Positions 35,079 through 46,812 of a stretch of DNA of 64,000 nt are shown here, piece by piece. Made by a program: the position numbers and the translations under genes. Below the pieces are notes generated by a model. The model made no database searches. It was not told the DNA's origin and saw only the letters and a program-made list of their open reading frames with translations. This DNA comes from Morchella semilibera (Eukaryota > Ascomycota > Pezizomycetes > Pezizales > Morchellaceae): contig WBVU01000003.1 in assembly GCA_009192285.1 (NCBI GenBank), forward strand, positions 62,001-126,000, given 5' to 3'. The first letter of the stretch is position 1; every line of letters begins with the position of its first letter.

Positions 35079-38000
35079 ACGGCTGACTCCCTGGCTTGGT
35101 CGCTGAGATGAATAGTGTAGATGGATCTCCCTCGTGCGACCGTCCCTACAATGTGGATGCATGTATGTGTTTCCTATGTCTTGAAGCTACTGGGCGCTGT
35201 ATTGTGATATGGATGGAAATGATTGTACTTGAACACTTGGGTATTTGGCCCGTTACATGTAATCTTTGGTTACTACTAATGTTTTACTTAATTTAATGTT
35301 ATTACACCCTCATCCCTTCTACTTCTTCGTGATTGATATCTAAAATATTTTGCTGCACGGTGACATGATCTTTCCCCTTATCGATTGGCCATTGGACATC
35401 TCCCAATGATTTTTTCAGATGTTATTCTTGGCGCACGCTGCTGCAGATGTAGGGTCTTTTATGACCTGCGAGCTTCTATTGGGCGTCCCGAATTGCCAAT
35501 TTCCGTCTCGATCTCTTGGATATAAATAGAACCCATATGAGAAACGGACAGACCGCGATTGATAGCCATAGTACTCCCGTGTATGTGGGGTGTAATTTCA
35601 AGGTTTGGAGAATGTAATCACGATTTGGGAAAGGCGAAAACCCTACCAGTGCAGTTAATATTAATAGCGTAAAGAGCGATTGATCGAACATATTACTAGC
35701 TATCTGTGAAAATTATATATACATACCTAGCTTCAGCCAAGGGCTAGAGGTCTGCATCAAACGTAGCCCAAGGCCGCCGACGCTTAGGTGAGTCTATCCC
35801 TCCGTGTCTACCCCCGGGCGCGCTGTTTGATTGCTGCCTAAAGGATAAGGCGGATCAGTCATTTAATTAGTAATAGTAACGGCGAGTTGATATTCCTGTT
35901 TCCTTCATGGATGTCAAGATCGCACATCCCACTAAGCCTGGGGAAGGGGGCAGCCATCCCTGCATACTATGCCAAGATGTCCCCGGGCATGGCCGAATCA
36001 CATCTTATCACTCAAGTATTCACCGATTCTATGTTGACTTTGGACTTTGATTGAATTCATACTTGTCTTAATTCGGGGACATGAGAAAGTCGCAGTAATG
36101 TTTGGTAGTATCTAGGAGTTAGTCAAAGTGCCTATGACAGTTACACGGTATATATATTGTCATTACCGTGAGGGCACAGTATGTTTTATTGATTGCTATA
36201 ATATAATATCTGACCAGTAATTAAACCAAGCATCGTACTCTCTGTTTCAACCCCTAGAAAAAGCCAGACAACACATTACTATCTCGATCTCATTACGGAC
36301 AATTTGTTCTTTGCTCGTATATTATGTACGTACTGGGTATAATCTGTACCTTAATTCTAGAGCGATTTCAATAACCTCATCATCACATCTTACACCTAAA
36401 ATTTTCTTCAAGTCCTGCGCTGGTGCCCAGGGTTTTCTGTGTCCTTCCGGGCGCACAGGGTGAATGCTGGCCTCTCCCGCGCCCGTATTCGCGGTATGCT
36501 AAGAAGGAGAGCAAAGTCGAGTGATACTACATGATTCGCAACTCAAACCATTGCGGATGGGTCAGTCAGGGTTAGGGACGGCACGAAATAGCGGGGTATA
36601 AGATTGGGATAAGTAGGCAAAAGCGATAGGTCAATATATTTGGTAGCATGAGTCATGAGATTGGTGGTGATCAGTGCGGGGTGCTATCAGGTTTCATCCA
36701 ATCAGGATGGGTTGAAGCATTTTGAACGAGACGGAGCGTTGGGGAGAGTAAGCCAAGTACGTTTCAAGCCGTTGCTCCGGACCCAGTCCGTTGTCATGGG
36801 ATTCCGGATAGCCTTGTAAGGCATGCGATACGATCTCGCTGGCGAAATTCCATGATGTCAGCGTATTAGTTTCCTGGGCGGAGTGCTTGTGCTACGATAG
36901 ACCACAATAATGGCGGATATTAAAAAGAAATTTCGTAGGTAGAATTAATATTCGTGTTCTAGACAATCGTCGCCAGGCTCAGCCGAGGGACTCAATGATC
37001 ATTTGACATTGTGAACACTTGCTAATGAGCCACGCAAAGAAAAAACAAATGATAGCTTACCACGCGGTTGTGAGCACTGCCTTGTTACGTTGTCTGTTCG
37101 GGACTGATTATTACAGATTTTTTCGGGGGAATAGTTCTCCTGTGGCGGCGTAGATTCACGGGGGCGACGGGTGAGATGACGGTTCATTGTAGAAGAAGAT
37201 TGATTGTCTTTGATTACTCAAAAATTATTTTCTATTGATAGGTTTTTTTGCTGAGCTTTGAATAGTTCCACCATTTGTCAGAGTTAACCGTTCCTAATGG
37301 GGAACGCACCGAAATGATCATCTTCATTCCTCGCGCCCCATAACCGGTATCAGGTGGTATGGGGGAGTTTGGAAATACCGTTGGCTGCTGCTGCTTAAAA
37401 GTCTCTTAGGTTGTACTACTCCTTATAAACTGCACGCATTATCAATCGCGATCAATCTTTGCCATACCCTACAGGCTGCATGCATCAATCAATCGATCAA
37501 CCAATCAACCAATGGTGCTTAACGTATCAATCATTGATTATCACTCGACTTTGGAGCTCGCCAGTTTTCTACCACATAGGATTGGAATTAATTGAGCTTG
37601 CTGTGTCAGCGTGACTGGTGACAGTAAGAGGGACAAAGAAGTGACTCCAGCACCATTGGTAGAACATAGAACTCGCGCACTGTACTCAGGCGACTAAACG
37701 GAGGAAAAGTCTACCTCATATATATTCGAGGGAGCTGTTATAGCACTGGGAGGCCGGGTCTATCAATGTGGTAGGCATTTCTTAGCTGCGTACGTTGTTT
37801 GTCGGACGTATAGGTTTATTTATTCACGCAACCAGTATGCAAGACTGGTAAGGGCCGAGCGTTAGCTCTAAGATCCCCTTGGGTCAGATTCGGAGCCAAT
37901 TCTTGTCTGTCGGAATGTTTCCCGGAGCCTCCTTATCGATGGCAGCTGCTTATATGGTAACCTATAGAGTATTGTATCACGATCACCACAATTATAATTA

Positions 38001-38464
38001 CTAAGGATTAGGTATTATGTAAAAGACCAGTCATGGTAGTATAGACCACAGTGGCAAATTTCTTTAGAGAATTGTAAGTACATACTTGTTCACTAGAGTT
38101 ACTTAGTCGAAGAGAGAGAAGACTGAGACCCCCTCTCCTCTAGTATCAAGATTATCAATACAGAAAGATATTATCATTCCAGCCTATCCGTCTCACTTCA
38201 TGTTTCCTTCCATTCATTCATCACCGATGAACGTATAGATCACTTAGACAGTAAAATTTCATGTCGCAGCTTCACGTCCAAGATCAAATTATTGACATAA
38301 ACCAACGGTTGCCTAAGTATATATATAGTTTAATGCGAAAGCAAAATAAGTAGCTCCGAGCGGCTAATTTATGTATAGAAAATAAAATTATATAAAGCCC
38401 GAGTCACAATTATATAGAACAATACCAACACGTCAAAAACCACAGTTTAGACACGCGGGAAGCA
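35079..38464. other. Intergenic, no supported gene
   Basis: No coherent frame seen. A fragment of the SINE-like tail (TTTGCCATACCCTACAGGCT, then GCATGCATCAATCAATCG) lies at 37455-37515. The last part is AT-rich. Confidence 0.5.
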
Positions 38465-40191
38465 CTACTCTACAATGACCAGAGGAGATGTTTCATCTTC
38501 TGTATCGCAAGAGGGAGGAATGATAGGACAAGAAGCCCAGGAACCGGGAATGCTCGGGGGTGCTAGTAGGTCTGAGAGTGTGGTTTTAAGCCCGTATTTT
38601 CTGATAGACACCTTTGTGTTTCGGGAAATCATCTAGAGATATAACTATTAGCTGCTAAAAGTTTGTGCGAGAATCGAGGCAAGGAAAGTACCTTCGTACG
38701 CCAGATACTAAGTAGCAATGGACAGAACCTCCTGGGCTCAACAGTGGTAGGCACATGGAACAGTTGGTCTCGACTGAGAATACATACATGACCCTTCGCA
38801 TAAGTCATACGAAGAACCTGGCAGTGCAATCCTGCGGTCGATTAGCGCCAATACTAGAGAATCCGGCCATAAAAACGCTTACCTGCGCTGACAAGTCCCG
38901 CCATGTGCATCTCTTGTGATATCTTTTCATCCTGCTTGGCATGGCCTTGAAGCCGATAGAGCATCTCATGGAGAGATTTGGCCACTTTCTTCGTGTCGCA
39001 TAGCCATTCACCGCTATTCTTGCCGTCAAACGTCTTTGAAGTTTCCATGGCCAGGTATTCAAGCTGCCCATTGTTATCTTGGGCAGTCCGTCAAATCTCG
39101 CGCCAAGCCTTTTGCGCTTGGTGGTGGCTAAGCGTTCGCGGTTTCTCCTTGTAGCTAGTGCTCTCGATGCTTGTGGTCTCGCCCCTGTACTAATGTTAGT
39201 TGGGATTTATAGAGAAAGTATAACTCTCAATTCTCACCGACGTAACGTAATTCCTGCGATTTTGGAGACATCGGTCAACAATCACAGACCATAGGTTGAT
39301 CGTGTACCACTGCTCATAATGATCCTTGAGGAGTATTTGGTCGGGGTCTTCATAGAGTGGCAGGCTGAGGGTTGTAAGCAGCCATGCATAGGCATATATA
39401 GGATACAGTTGCATTATACGTACAGCATCTTGAAACCCAAATCAATCCAATCAAGGTCGTGATGCTTCTCACGGCTATACTGTTCATTATCTTTGAGGAA
39501 AGAGGTGGTACCCAAGGCCTTTCGAAGCTGGGCAGGTGTTTCGGCCTGACGAGAATCAACACATGAAATAAAGGGCACTAGCTAGAGCAAAATGGTCGGA
39601 GGACTCGAAATTAGTGAGAGAGTAAATGGCGTAGACATACGTCCCAAAATCGCTCCATTGACTTCACAAGTTTCTCATCCATATCAAGCCATGGTGGCAC
39701 CTATGCGAGGATTTCCCGCCAATCTTCGGATCGAAAAGCTTTTCAATGGACGTATCAAAAATGTCAATTACAAATGACCTCGCTAGGCTTGTTTCCACAA
39801 ATGCACCACTTGGAAGCTTCCACATTGTATCGGCAGTCATCCGGCGATATGATGTATTATTACTACTTTCCGCTAACGTGGCCGCTGCTAGAGTATCTCC
39901 TCCTGTTCTTTTCCTTTTCTTCTCTCCCTTCCCCGTTCCCTCTTCGTTTCCCCCCTTTCTTCACACCCGTCTGCCAGGTGAGTTAGTAAGAAAGAAGGAA
40001 GTTTAGGTATAAACCCTCACTTTTCGTTTCGCCTTTGCGGGAACTGACTGGGTAGGAACCCCGATCGCGTTGACTGAACCACCAACCATATCCCCATTGA
40101 TAGTGATATTTGGCGCATGGAACGGTGAGGGGAGCTTTTTCCCTTCCAACCAACGCCTGGCGACTTCCTTGTTGGTCCCTAAACACGTCAT
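38465..40191 (-). pseudogene. Decayed multi-exon gene of an uncharacterised fungal family
   Basis: Reading the minus strand from 40191, pieces of one protein appear in order but not in one frame: MTCLGTNKEVARRW...NITINGDMVGGSV; TLAAATLAESSNN...MTADTMWKLPSG; SFVIDIFDTSIEKLF; EDWREILA; VPPWLDMDEKLVKSMERFWD; LRKALGTTSFL...DLDWIDLG; PLYEDPDQILL, DHYEQWYTINLWSVIVD; GETTS; RRNRERLATTKRKRLGARFD; a helical part with KSLHEMLYRLQG; VLRMTYAKGHVCILSRDQLF; and an end at 38465. Several junctions are good introns (GTATGT, GTGAGA and GTAAGC donors), but at least two frame changes (after EKLFDP and around RERL/RFDG) and one TAG before VPPW cannot be spliced away simply. The LPSG...DHxEQWY...GExxS...RKN-like layout with a closing GxVC segment recurs in uncharacterised proteins of other fungi, from memory. 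Function is unknown. Confidence 0.65.
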
Positions 40192-42738
40192 TGGTAAAGG
40201 GTAAGCGCACACTCACCAACCGCACCGCGCGCCGAGCGCCACCCAGCACGCGGTTGGAAACCAGCGCCTTGAGGGCAAATAGGCAGGAACAGCATGACCA
40301 AGTAGGGGGCATGCTCCCGCGCTGGTACCGAGCTCGATGTGATAGCTCTTTGGCCCGTAAGGTATGAAATTATACCGAAACAACCAAACCAGCGCCGAAT
40401 AGGCAAGTAGCCATAGACATGACCAAGTAGGGGATGTGCTCCGGCGCCGGTCTCTAGCTGGATATCTTCAAACTATGCTTGGTTGGTAGAAGGACCCCAT
40501 GACATGTAGCTCGTCGATGACCAGATGAGTCGCTTACGAAGTAAACACTGGTAGACGCCAGATGGGTCATCAACAGCTCTCGTTGACCGGGTGGGTCATT
40601 AAGCAAATCACTCACTCATAGACCGAATGGGTCGCCGAGCAAATGGGTAGTCGACCAAGCCAAGTAGGATGCGATTGATCTAGCACGGGGGGTATCCGTC
40701 TTGAGGAAAGAGAGGAGAACATCTCCTAGAACTCTACTTTCCTGCCCGTTGGGAGAGTAAATACCGGTCGAACACAAAAGAGAAAGCTGGGGGGGGGGGG
40801 GGGTGTGGTGATGGCGGTGGTATTGAGACCAACCGTACGATACCTCTCCAGAAGGGATGCTACATGGTCGATCACGAGCACGCTCGGGAGGTCACCGTCC
40901 TTAACGAGGACGTTCAACGACTTGATGTAATTATCTATGGTCCTCTGATAGGTGTTGTTATTGATAGGCCCTGGGGGACAGGCGGTATTAAGGAACTCGA
41001 TGATGACATGTAGATAATAAAGGCCTAGTGGGGGGGAGTGCGATCAAGGCTGGTAAGACTTGGCGGATGAATAAGCAGGTATATTAGCACATAAGTAGGA
41101 CATAATACTACAGCGGTGTTGTCTCTGAAGTTTGAGCTGAGATGAATAGCTAATATCCTCCAAATTAAACGGTCATGGTTTTACCAAAATATCGTCATAA
41201 CTATCATTTCGATGCTATCGAGTGAGGTAGTAGAATCTGATAAGTGATCACGTGAGCGATAGATGCGTCTGGGACCTAGATTTATATAGGTTGGGTTACG
41301 TACGTACGTTAAAACATTTCATATCCGGCCCCATAGGCCAGAATTTCCATGTGGCTAATTAGTTATTAACCTTAATTACTCGGTTGCATGTGGGATAGAA
41401 TTAATTATATTTATCTAGGGGGCTCGGGGACCCTAGAAGGGAACTGACAATATACCTGGTTATACATGGCATAAAGAAAACCCATTTTCCCCTTCTCCAG
41501 AAATATCTACATCCAGTTTCCCACTCTAATCCTAAATTAGCCCCGCCCCAAAAAAAACAAAAAAAAACAATTTAACTCCACATCAAATAATCCCACATCG
41601 CCCCCCTGGGTACTGCGTTCTGGACCAAGGGCGCCGGGAATAGGCTTGTTAGGCCTTATCCGGCGAATATTGACGAGTTGCATCCAGAAAGTCTGAAGTA
41701 TCGGGCGTGGCAGATATTGCATGTGCAGCACCGTCATGAAATGGATAGGAAAACTCGGAGGATATTGAACCCTACGGGGGGTCGTGCAAGGGTTCTCTCT
41801 ACTAGCTGCCGCGGAGCCCAAAATTCCGATTGTTATGTAAAATATAATGGGCCCTTCTAATTAACGATATTCGACTGCAGGGGGTCGTTAACGTAGTGCG
41901 GATACTTTTAGCTCCAAGTTCCTTAGCTATGTATGTACTATGCAATTGCAATTCAATAAAAACCTAGGCTATATATCCTCATCATATTCTTCTCAGTTTC
42001 TCGAGTAATAGATCGAATTGATGTAATAATAATTAATATACTGATGTATGAGAGGAATTTTCATACATGTCTTGAGCGCCAATAGAATGACATGTGCATC
42101 ATTAATAAATAGATCAATGCATGTACCCGGAGATACACAATAGCTCAGTTTATAGAAGTCTGATCTCGGGGAATATTCGGCGTGCCAACAACAACTGACC
42201 CTGGAATAATCGTGACACTGTAAGAAAAGCTATTTTCTGGCCACGAGTACGTACGTAGAAGTTAGAGTGAACAGGTAGGGGGGTAATAAAACTACTTCGT
42301 CTGTAGAAACCGTAGTTTTCTTATATTGTTGCAAATGGATTCGAAGACTTTATAATAATCAGAAACTAGAAATCATGAAACTTATAATATAGTACTCGAG
42401 GCTCAACCCAAGAAGAAATATATAGTATATATAGTATATATAGCAGTAAAGTCCCAACTCTCCCCAGGCCAGTGGTCTTTCGAGCTGGCTGTACATCTGG
42501 GAGTACTGACAGTGAAAGCTCCCCGCAATGAATTTCTCACTTTCAAGTATCGATCGAAGTTTCTTTCCTCCATGGATCCACCATGTTCCTCAACAGGTCA
42601 ACCATTATAACTCTCCTCTCATTGCAGCTGAGATATCTCCCGATGTTCTCTGGCTAAATCCTTCCTCCTATAAGTGATTCGTACTATTGTCTTGTCGACT
42701 AGTTGTCACAGTGGATGAACCCGCATTATCTGAAACAA
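40192..42738. other. Intergenic, with one possible short coding stretch
   Basis: Contains a G15 run (40789-40803) and an oddly repetitive stretch (40400-40660) of GACCAAGTAGGG, GACCGGGTGGGTCAT and GACCGAATGGGTCG, like an old degenerate minisatellite. The open frame at 41591-41860 is listed separately. Confidence 0.45.
41591..41860 (+). CDS. Orphan open frame, possible exon remnant
   Basis: The frame is open from 41591 to the TAA at 41858-41860 and has protein-like composition: FWTKGAGNRLVRPYPANIDE, then HPESLKYRAWQILHVQHRHE, then RKTRRIL. Homopolymers (A8-A9) precede it and no suitable ATG is near, so it may be a last exon or a relic. I do not recognise the family. Confidence 0.25.
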   Translation, partial: SHIAPLGTAFWTKGAGNRLVRPYPANIDELHPESLKYRAWQILHVQHRHEMDRKTRRILNPTGGRARVLSTSCRGAQNSDCYVKYNGPF

Positions 42739-44805
42739 CTATAACCCGCCCGGAAACAGGCCAAAACGGCGTTTATGGTGATTCAAGCTCCGCGTCGCCA
42801 ACCCCCCCGCTCGGCGTTGACCTTTGAAAACTCTGTTTTGCCTTACTTCCGAACGGGCCGAATTGTTGTCCCCCGTTGGCAGCCCCTCATCCTCCGTATT
42901 CGTTCGGGCTTCTTCATTAACTGCTATAGGTCCCAATGTATCGGTTTCCTCTAATGTATCTGTTGCTGCCGTAGTTTCGGAGGCCAGCTTGCCCTCTGAC
43001 TGCTGCGTGGTCTTTTGTAGGTCACCGGAAGATAGACATTCGGCTCTCTCAAAGGTCTTATACGCTGTCTGTTCCATTTTATCATGAAGTTCGCCCCCCA
43101 CGGCAGCCGAACCCACATTGATTTCTACAAACCTGTCATCCTCTATCAGGTTCACCGACATTAACATAGTCTCCTTTGCCTCAACGACTACCTCGGCAAA
43201 TGTGCCGTCTTCAGCCGGAGGTATGGAGGTTTCTTGGTCTAACTGTGCCGTCACTCCTGATAGTTGGTTTGAGGATTGTTCATTAGAACTAGTAGGAGCT
43301 GTATCGATCCTGGTGGTCTCATTACTCAGCTCCTCCTCCTCCACCGAAACATCCCCCCAGTCCTTTAAAGTCAAACAATCTTCAAGGTCCTCCTCCATCT
43401 TCTCAGTAATATCCTCCTTTGGGCCCCCACACTCTTTCAGCGCTTCATCGGATGTAGTCTGCGAAATTTTGTTTTCGGTTTCCATGGTTTGTGTTCCGTC
43501 TTCAACCGTCTCCGCAGAGCTAGAGGTATCCATCACCTCCTGTCCCCCCACTGCCGCCGCCTCCTCTCCCGGACCCGCTCTAATTATATCCAGCAGCTCT
43601 TTATTCTCCACCGCATCATCCCCGTCGCATGTCTTCTTCATCAGCAGCGGTATCATCCCCGCGTCGAATTCATGTGCCTGACCCTCTTCCGTCCCAGTCC
43701 CTCCAGAATTCTGTTTCAACCCATCACCCCCCCCCTTGAGTTCCGCCCTCTCCGCCTCCTCCTGCTGAAATGCGGAAAGCCTCTCATTCAATACGCGGTT
43801 CTCCAGTTTTAAGTCGGCGTTTGAGATCTGTAGCTCCACCTTAGATGCCCCCTCCGTCAATATGGTAGAAAGATTTTTGCTGAGCCTGCGGTTCTTTAGC
43901 TTCAGATCCGCGTTCGCCGTCTCTAGCCGGTCATTCGCACGCTGGAGTCGAGACTGCTCCTCCATTAGGGCGGAAATTTCAATGCCCTGATATATGATGG
44001 TGTTTCTCTCTTTCCAGAGGCTTTCTCTGACCCTTTTGAGTTCAGAATTAACCATGGATAGCCTACGTAGACCCACTCCCGTCTCATCGTTCCGGGCTGT
44101 CAGTCTCTTTATCTCCTCGCGCAGCACCTCAAGCTCATTACGCTGCTGTTCAATCATATTTTCCGCCCGCTGGTGCTTATGCTTAAAGTTGGAAAGCAGC
44201 TTCTCCTCCACATGCTTTGAGGATTTCTCTTTGAACCTGGAGAGCTCCTCATTCACCGTAGCTAGCTCGCCCCGTAAAGCCACCAACACCTCATCTCTGA
44301 TCATCTTGGGAAGCGCATCAATAGCCAGTCTCTCGCCGCCCTGCACCTTATGGCTGCCAGCCCCCCCCTGACACTCCAACTTCTTTATCTCCGCCTGCAA
44401 CACTGCAATCTCATCTCGCTGCCGTTCCACGGTCTTGACGTTTTTTGAGAGCTCTTCTTTGACCTTGGATATTTCATCATGGTAATGATGATGATGATTA
44501 CCATTAGCCTGGGCTGGCTCGCCGGGAGTTGACAGCAACACCTCCTCGTTCTTGCTCGCGAGCTCTTCTTTAGCTCTAGATAGCTTCTCTTTCACCGTCG
44601 CCAGCTCAACCCTTAGAGCGTAAACCCCCTCGTTCTCCACCGTAAGGCGTGCGTTCTCGGCATTCAGCCGCACGAGCCCCGAAGCGAGACGGTCGTTCTC
44701 GAGGCTCAGTCGGGTGATCTCTGGGAGAGTCTCTGTCTTTGATTCTGAGTCTATCGTGGCCGGGACGGAGGTCGATGCGCTTCGTTTTGTCTGTCTGGTG
44801 CGCAT
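42739..44805 (-). CDS. Long coiled-coil protein (688 aa), paralogue of the next minus-strand gene
   Basis: I start at the ATG on the minus strand at 44805 (MRTRQTKRS), because it aligns with the start of the 47306-48571 gene (MRARPIKRN); the frame is open about 25 codons further up, in a C-rich leader. Residues about 25-390 are almost unbroken heptads (ITRLSLENDRLASGLVRLNA, VKEKLSRAKEEL, DEIAVLQAEIKKL), interrupted by a His-rich spot (HHHHYH) and a Gly-rich spot. Residues about 390-640 are acidic, Ser/Thr/Glu-rich and probably disordered. The C-terminus is basic (RSLNHHKRRFGLFPGGL). There is no signal peptide, membrane span or enzyme motif. It is probably a structural or tethering protein; partners are unknown. 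No intron was detected. Confidence 0.8.
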   Translation of the reverse strand: MRTRQTKRSASTSVPATIDSESKTETLPEITRLSLENDRLASGLVRLNAENARLTVENEGVYALRVELATVKEKLSRAKEELASKNEEVLLSTPGEPAQANGNHHHHYHDEISKVKEELSKNVKTVERQRDEIAVLQAEIKKLECQGGAGSHKVQGGERLAIDALPKMIRDEVLVALRGELATVNEELSRFKEKSSKHVEEKLLSNFKHKHQRAENMIEQQRNELEVLREEIKRLTARNDETGVGLRRLSMVNSELKRVRESLWKERNTIIYQGIEISALMEEQSRLQRANDRLETANADLKLKNRRLSKNLSTILTEGASKVELQISNADLKLENRVLNERLSAFQQEEAERAELKGGGDGLKQNSGGTGTEEGQAHEFDAGMIPLLMKKTCDGDDAVENKELLDIIRAGPGEEAAAVGGQEVMDTSSSAETVEDGTQTMETENKISQTTSDEALKECGGPKEDITEKMEEDLEDCLTLKDWGDVSVEEEELSNETTRIDTAPTSSNEQSSNQLSGVTAQLDQETSIPPAEDGTFAEVVVEAKETMLMSVNLIEDDRFVEINVGSAAVGGELHDKMEQTAYKTFERAECLSSGDLQKTTQQSEGKLASETTAATDTLEETDTLGPIAVNEEARTNTEDEGLPTGDNNSARSEVRQNRVFKGQRRAGGLATRSLNHHKRRFGLFPGGL

Positions 44806-45483
44806 GGTGGGGTAAGGGGGTGGGGGGAGGAGGAGGTGGGTATTTGGGTCGACGGTGGAGATGGGTACGTTACAAGACCACACACTTGGTTAGAGATTTT
44901 ATCAAAGTGCCAAAGGCTACAACTAGAGTACTACTCCAACCTACGTGTCTTTTAGAGAACCAAGCCCGGAAATGTGGGGGGTTTCGAGTCAGTCATTGGC
45001 GGGGTAGAGAAATAACATACGGCCTAGAAGTACCTACATATGTATGTAGGTAGTTGTGCTTTTGGAGTTGTTGCTGCATGCGCCATCGGAGTCTTGACCT
45101 GAGAATGGGTGAATAGCCGACTGGATGCTACATGTTACATACCCGTTTTGTCGAATTAACCGTGGGGGGGAATCTGAAGAACATATCGATTCACAGGTTT
45201 TATACTAAACGTTACTCTACTATGCATACGGTCTGTGTATTGTGCAATGTTTACTTATATGAATTACATGTATTCCTGCATGACTTTACTGAACGTCTGT
45301 CTCAAATTGAGCAGTTATCGAAGAAACATAATGCAATAGTAAATACCTATATACAATACATATATGAACATCACCAAGGGATCCGGAGATACTTATATAA
45401 AGTACACAGCTAACAAAAAACCCCTCGAGGGCGCGCGAATGCATCACCCTTTTTATCCTATCCCTAAATATTGCCATCTCTAC

Positions 45484-45679
45484 TATCCCTTGCACGGATG
45501 AAAGTTGTCAGGTTCGCGACCTCCCTCTTTCAGCGAATATTAACCTAGTGTGGTGTATATTTCGAAGGTTTTCTTTGGTTCTGTTGTTGCTATTTACCGT
45601 AACAAGCAATATAACTCCTCTACTAAGTGGTGCACGGTCCAGGTCGCGAATTTGACAACTTTCATCCGTGCAAGGGATA
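45484..45679. mobile_element. MITE with 37-bp terminal repeats and TA target site
   Basis: TCCCTTGCACGGATGAAAGT to TTCGCGACCT (45486-45522) and its inverse (45641-45677) differ at about two positions. TA is present at 45484-45485 and 45678-45679. The 118-bp interior is non-coding. High arm identity suggests recent activity. Confidence 0.85.
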
Positions 45680-46370
45680 TATAGTGTTTAAACGTTCTCT
45701 AGAATCCACTTATATACATAAGCAATCTTCCGCGTCCTCTGCTACGTATATCTCACCATGATATTAATACATGTCCACTCTATAGATTTCTACACTTATG
45801 TACGTACATATCGGGACAACTCGTTCGACATCCCTCGAACTATATGCGGTACCACTGCCAGCAAAGTAAAGGATATATTGCGTATTAATCTTGACGCCTT
45901 GAAGCTTGTGTTCCAACGTACGCACATTATACGGCGGACTTCATAGAGCACCTAGCTTTATAGTCAGGCACCCCCACTTATACATACTAGGTCTGTCAGA
46001 CCATCTCGGGTGCACTTATATATTGCTTGTAACCAGATATGTATACGTATTAATAGCACAAATATCACTCAGCCATATCTATTGTTTAGCCATCCAAGGC
46101 AATCCTTTTGCAATGGCATATTATGTATGTGTCCCAAGGTCGAATTGCACAACCCACTTGGTTTAAACGGGATTCTCCTTACATGAGGGGCCGGCCTCTC
46201 CCTCCACCTATCTAGCCCCCCTGACTTCACGAACTATCACTCACAACACCGGAACAACGAGTGACAGTGCATGGAGGCGCCCCCCCTTTCCTTATTTATT
46301 ATTACATCATTAATTAAGGCGCCCTCTCTTTCCATAGCCTAAATATATAATAAAGCCTGTGGAGGAGCAT

Positions 46371-46457
46371 GGTTCCATGGCTCAGTTTGTTAGCGCGTGG
46401 TGCTAATATCAAGAGATGTTAACGCCAAGGTCGAGGGTTCGACCCCCTCTGGAACCA
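46371..46457 (+). tRNA. tRNA-Ile(AAU) with a 13-nt intron
   Basis: Acceptor arms GGTTCCA (46371-46377) and TGGAACC (46450-46456) pair fully, with A46457 as discriminator. The T-arm GAGGGTTCGACCCCC is canonical and contains a good B-box. The anticodon loop reads CTAATA, intron 46409-46421, then A; the anticodon AAT is 46405-46407 and the stem is TGGTG/CGCCA. The intron follows position 37, the normal place. Mature length is 74 nt. The D-arm is unusual: GCTC/GCGC has one mismatch, and the loop has TTTG where TTGG (G18G19) is expected. A T6 tract about 55 nt downstream may end transcription. It may be a weak or decaying copy. Confidence 0.85.
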
Positions 46458-46642
46458 GTCATCTTCTAAGCTCATCTCCTCAGTCCGAGGCTGGTGCATG
46501 GTGGGCTATTGGGTTTTTTCTCTCGTGGTGGGGGGGCAACCGAGTTTATGGGATGAGATATGTAGGTACTTGAGTGTTCAATTAAAATAGCCAAGGCATA
46601 TAATTTCTCCAGATCCACATGATGGTACATGGTATACGTATA

Positions 46643-46812
46643 TACCGTTAATTCTTGAATAATCCACTATCCCCGTATTTGTATGTGGTAAGCCCGAACC
46701 AAGGCGAATTGGCGAATCAAACTCCAGGAGTTCATGCAGATACATACTTTTTCTCACCCGGAATTAAGATTTAGCGAAGCGGGGATAGTGGATTTCTCGA
46801 GGATTTACGGTA
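46643..46812. mobile_element. MITE with TACCGT ends
   Basis: The outer 32 bp agree at about three quarters of positions, and the inner 14 bp AATCCACTATCCCC / GGGGATAGTGGATT (46661-46674 and 46781-46794) are perfect. TA flanks the left end and is repeated within the right end. It starts about 190 bp after the tRNA. Confidence 0.7.

Noticed and set aside
34551-35162. 203-aa minus-strand open frame
   Set aside because: It is a shadow of the metallo-hydrolase gene, whose motifs and codon bias are clear on the plus strand.
43118-43681. 187-aa plus-strand Ser-rich open frame
   Set aside because: It is antisense to the 688-aa coiled-coil gene; Ser/Val richness mirrors Glu/Lys/Asp codons of the real strand.
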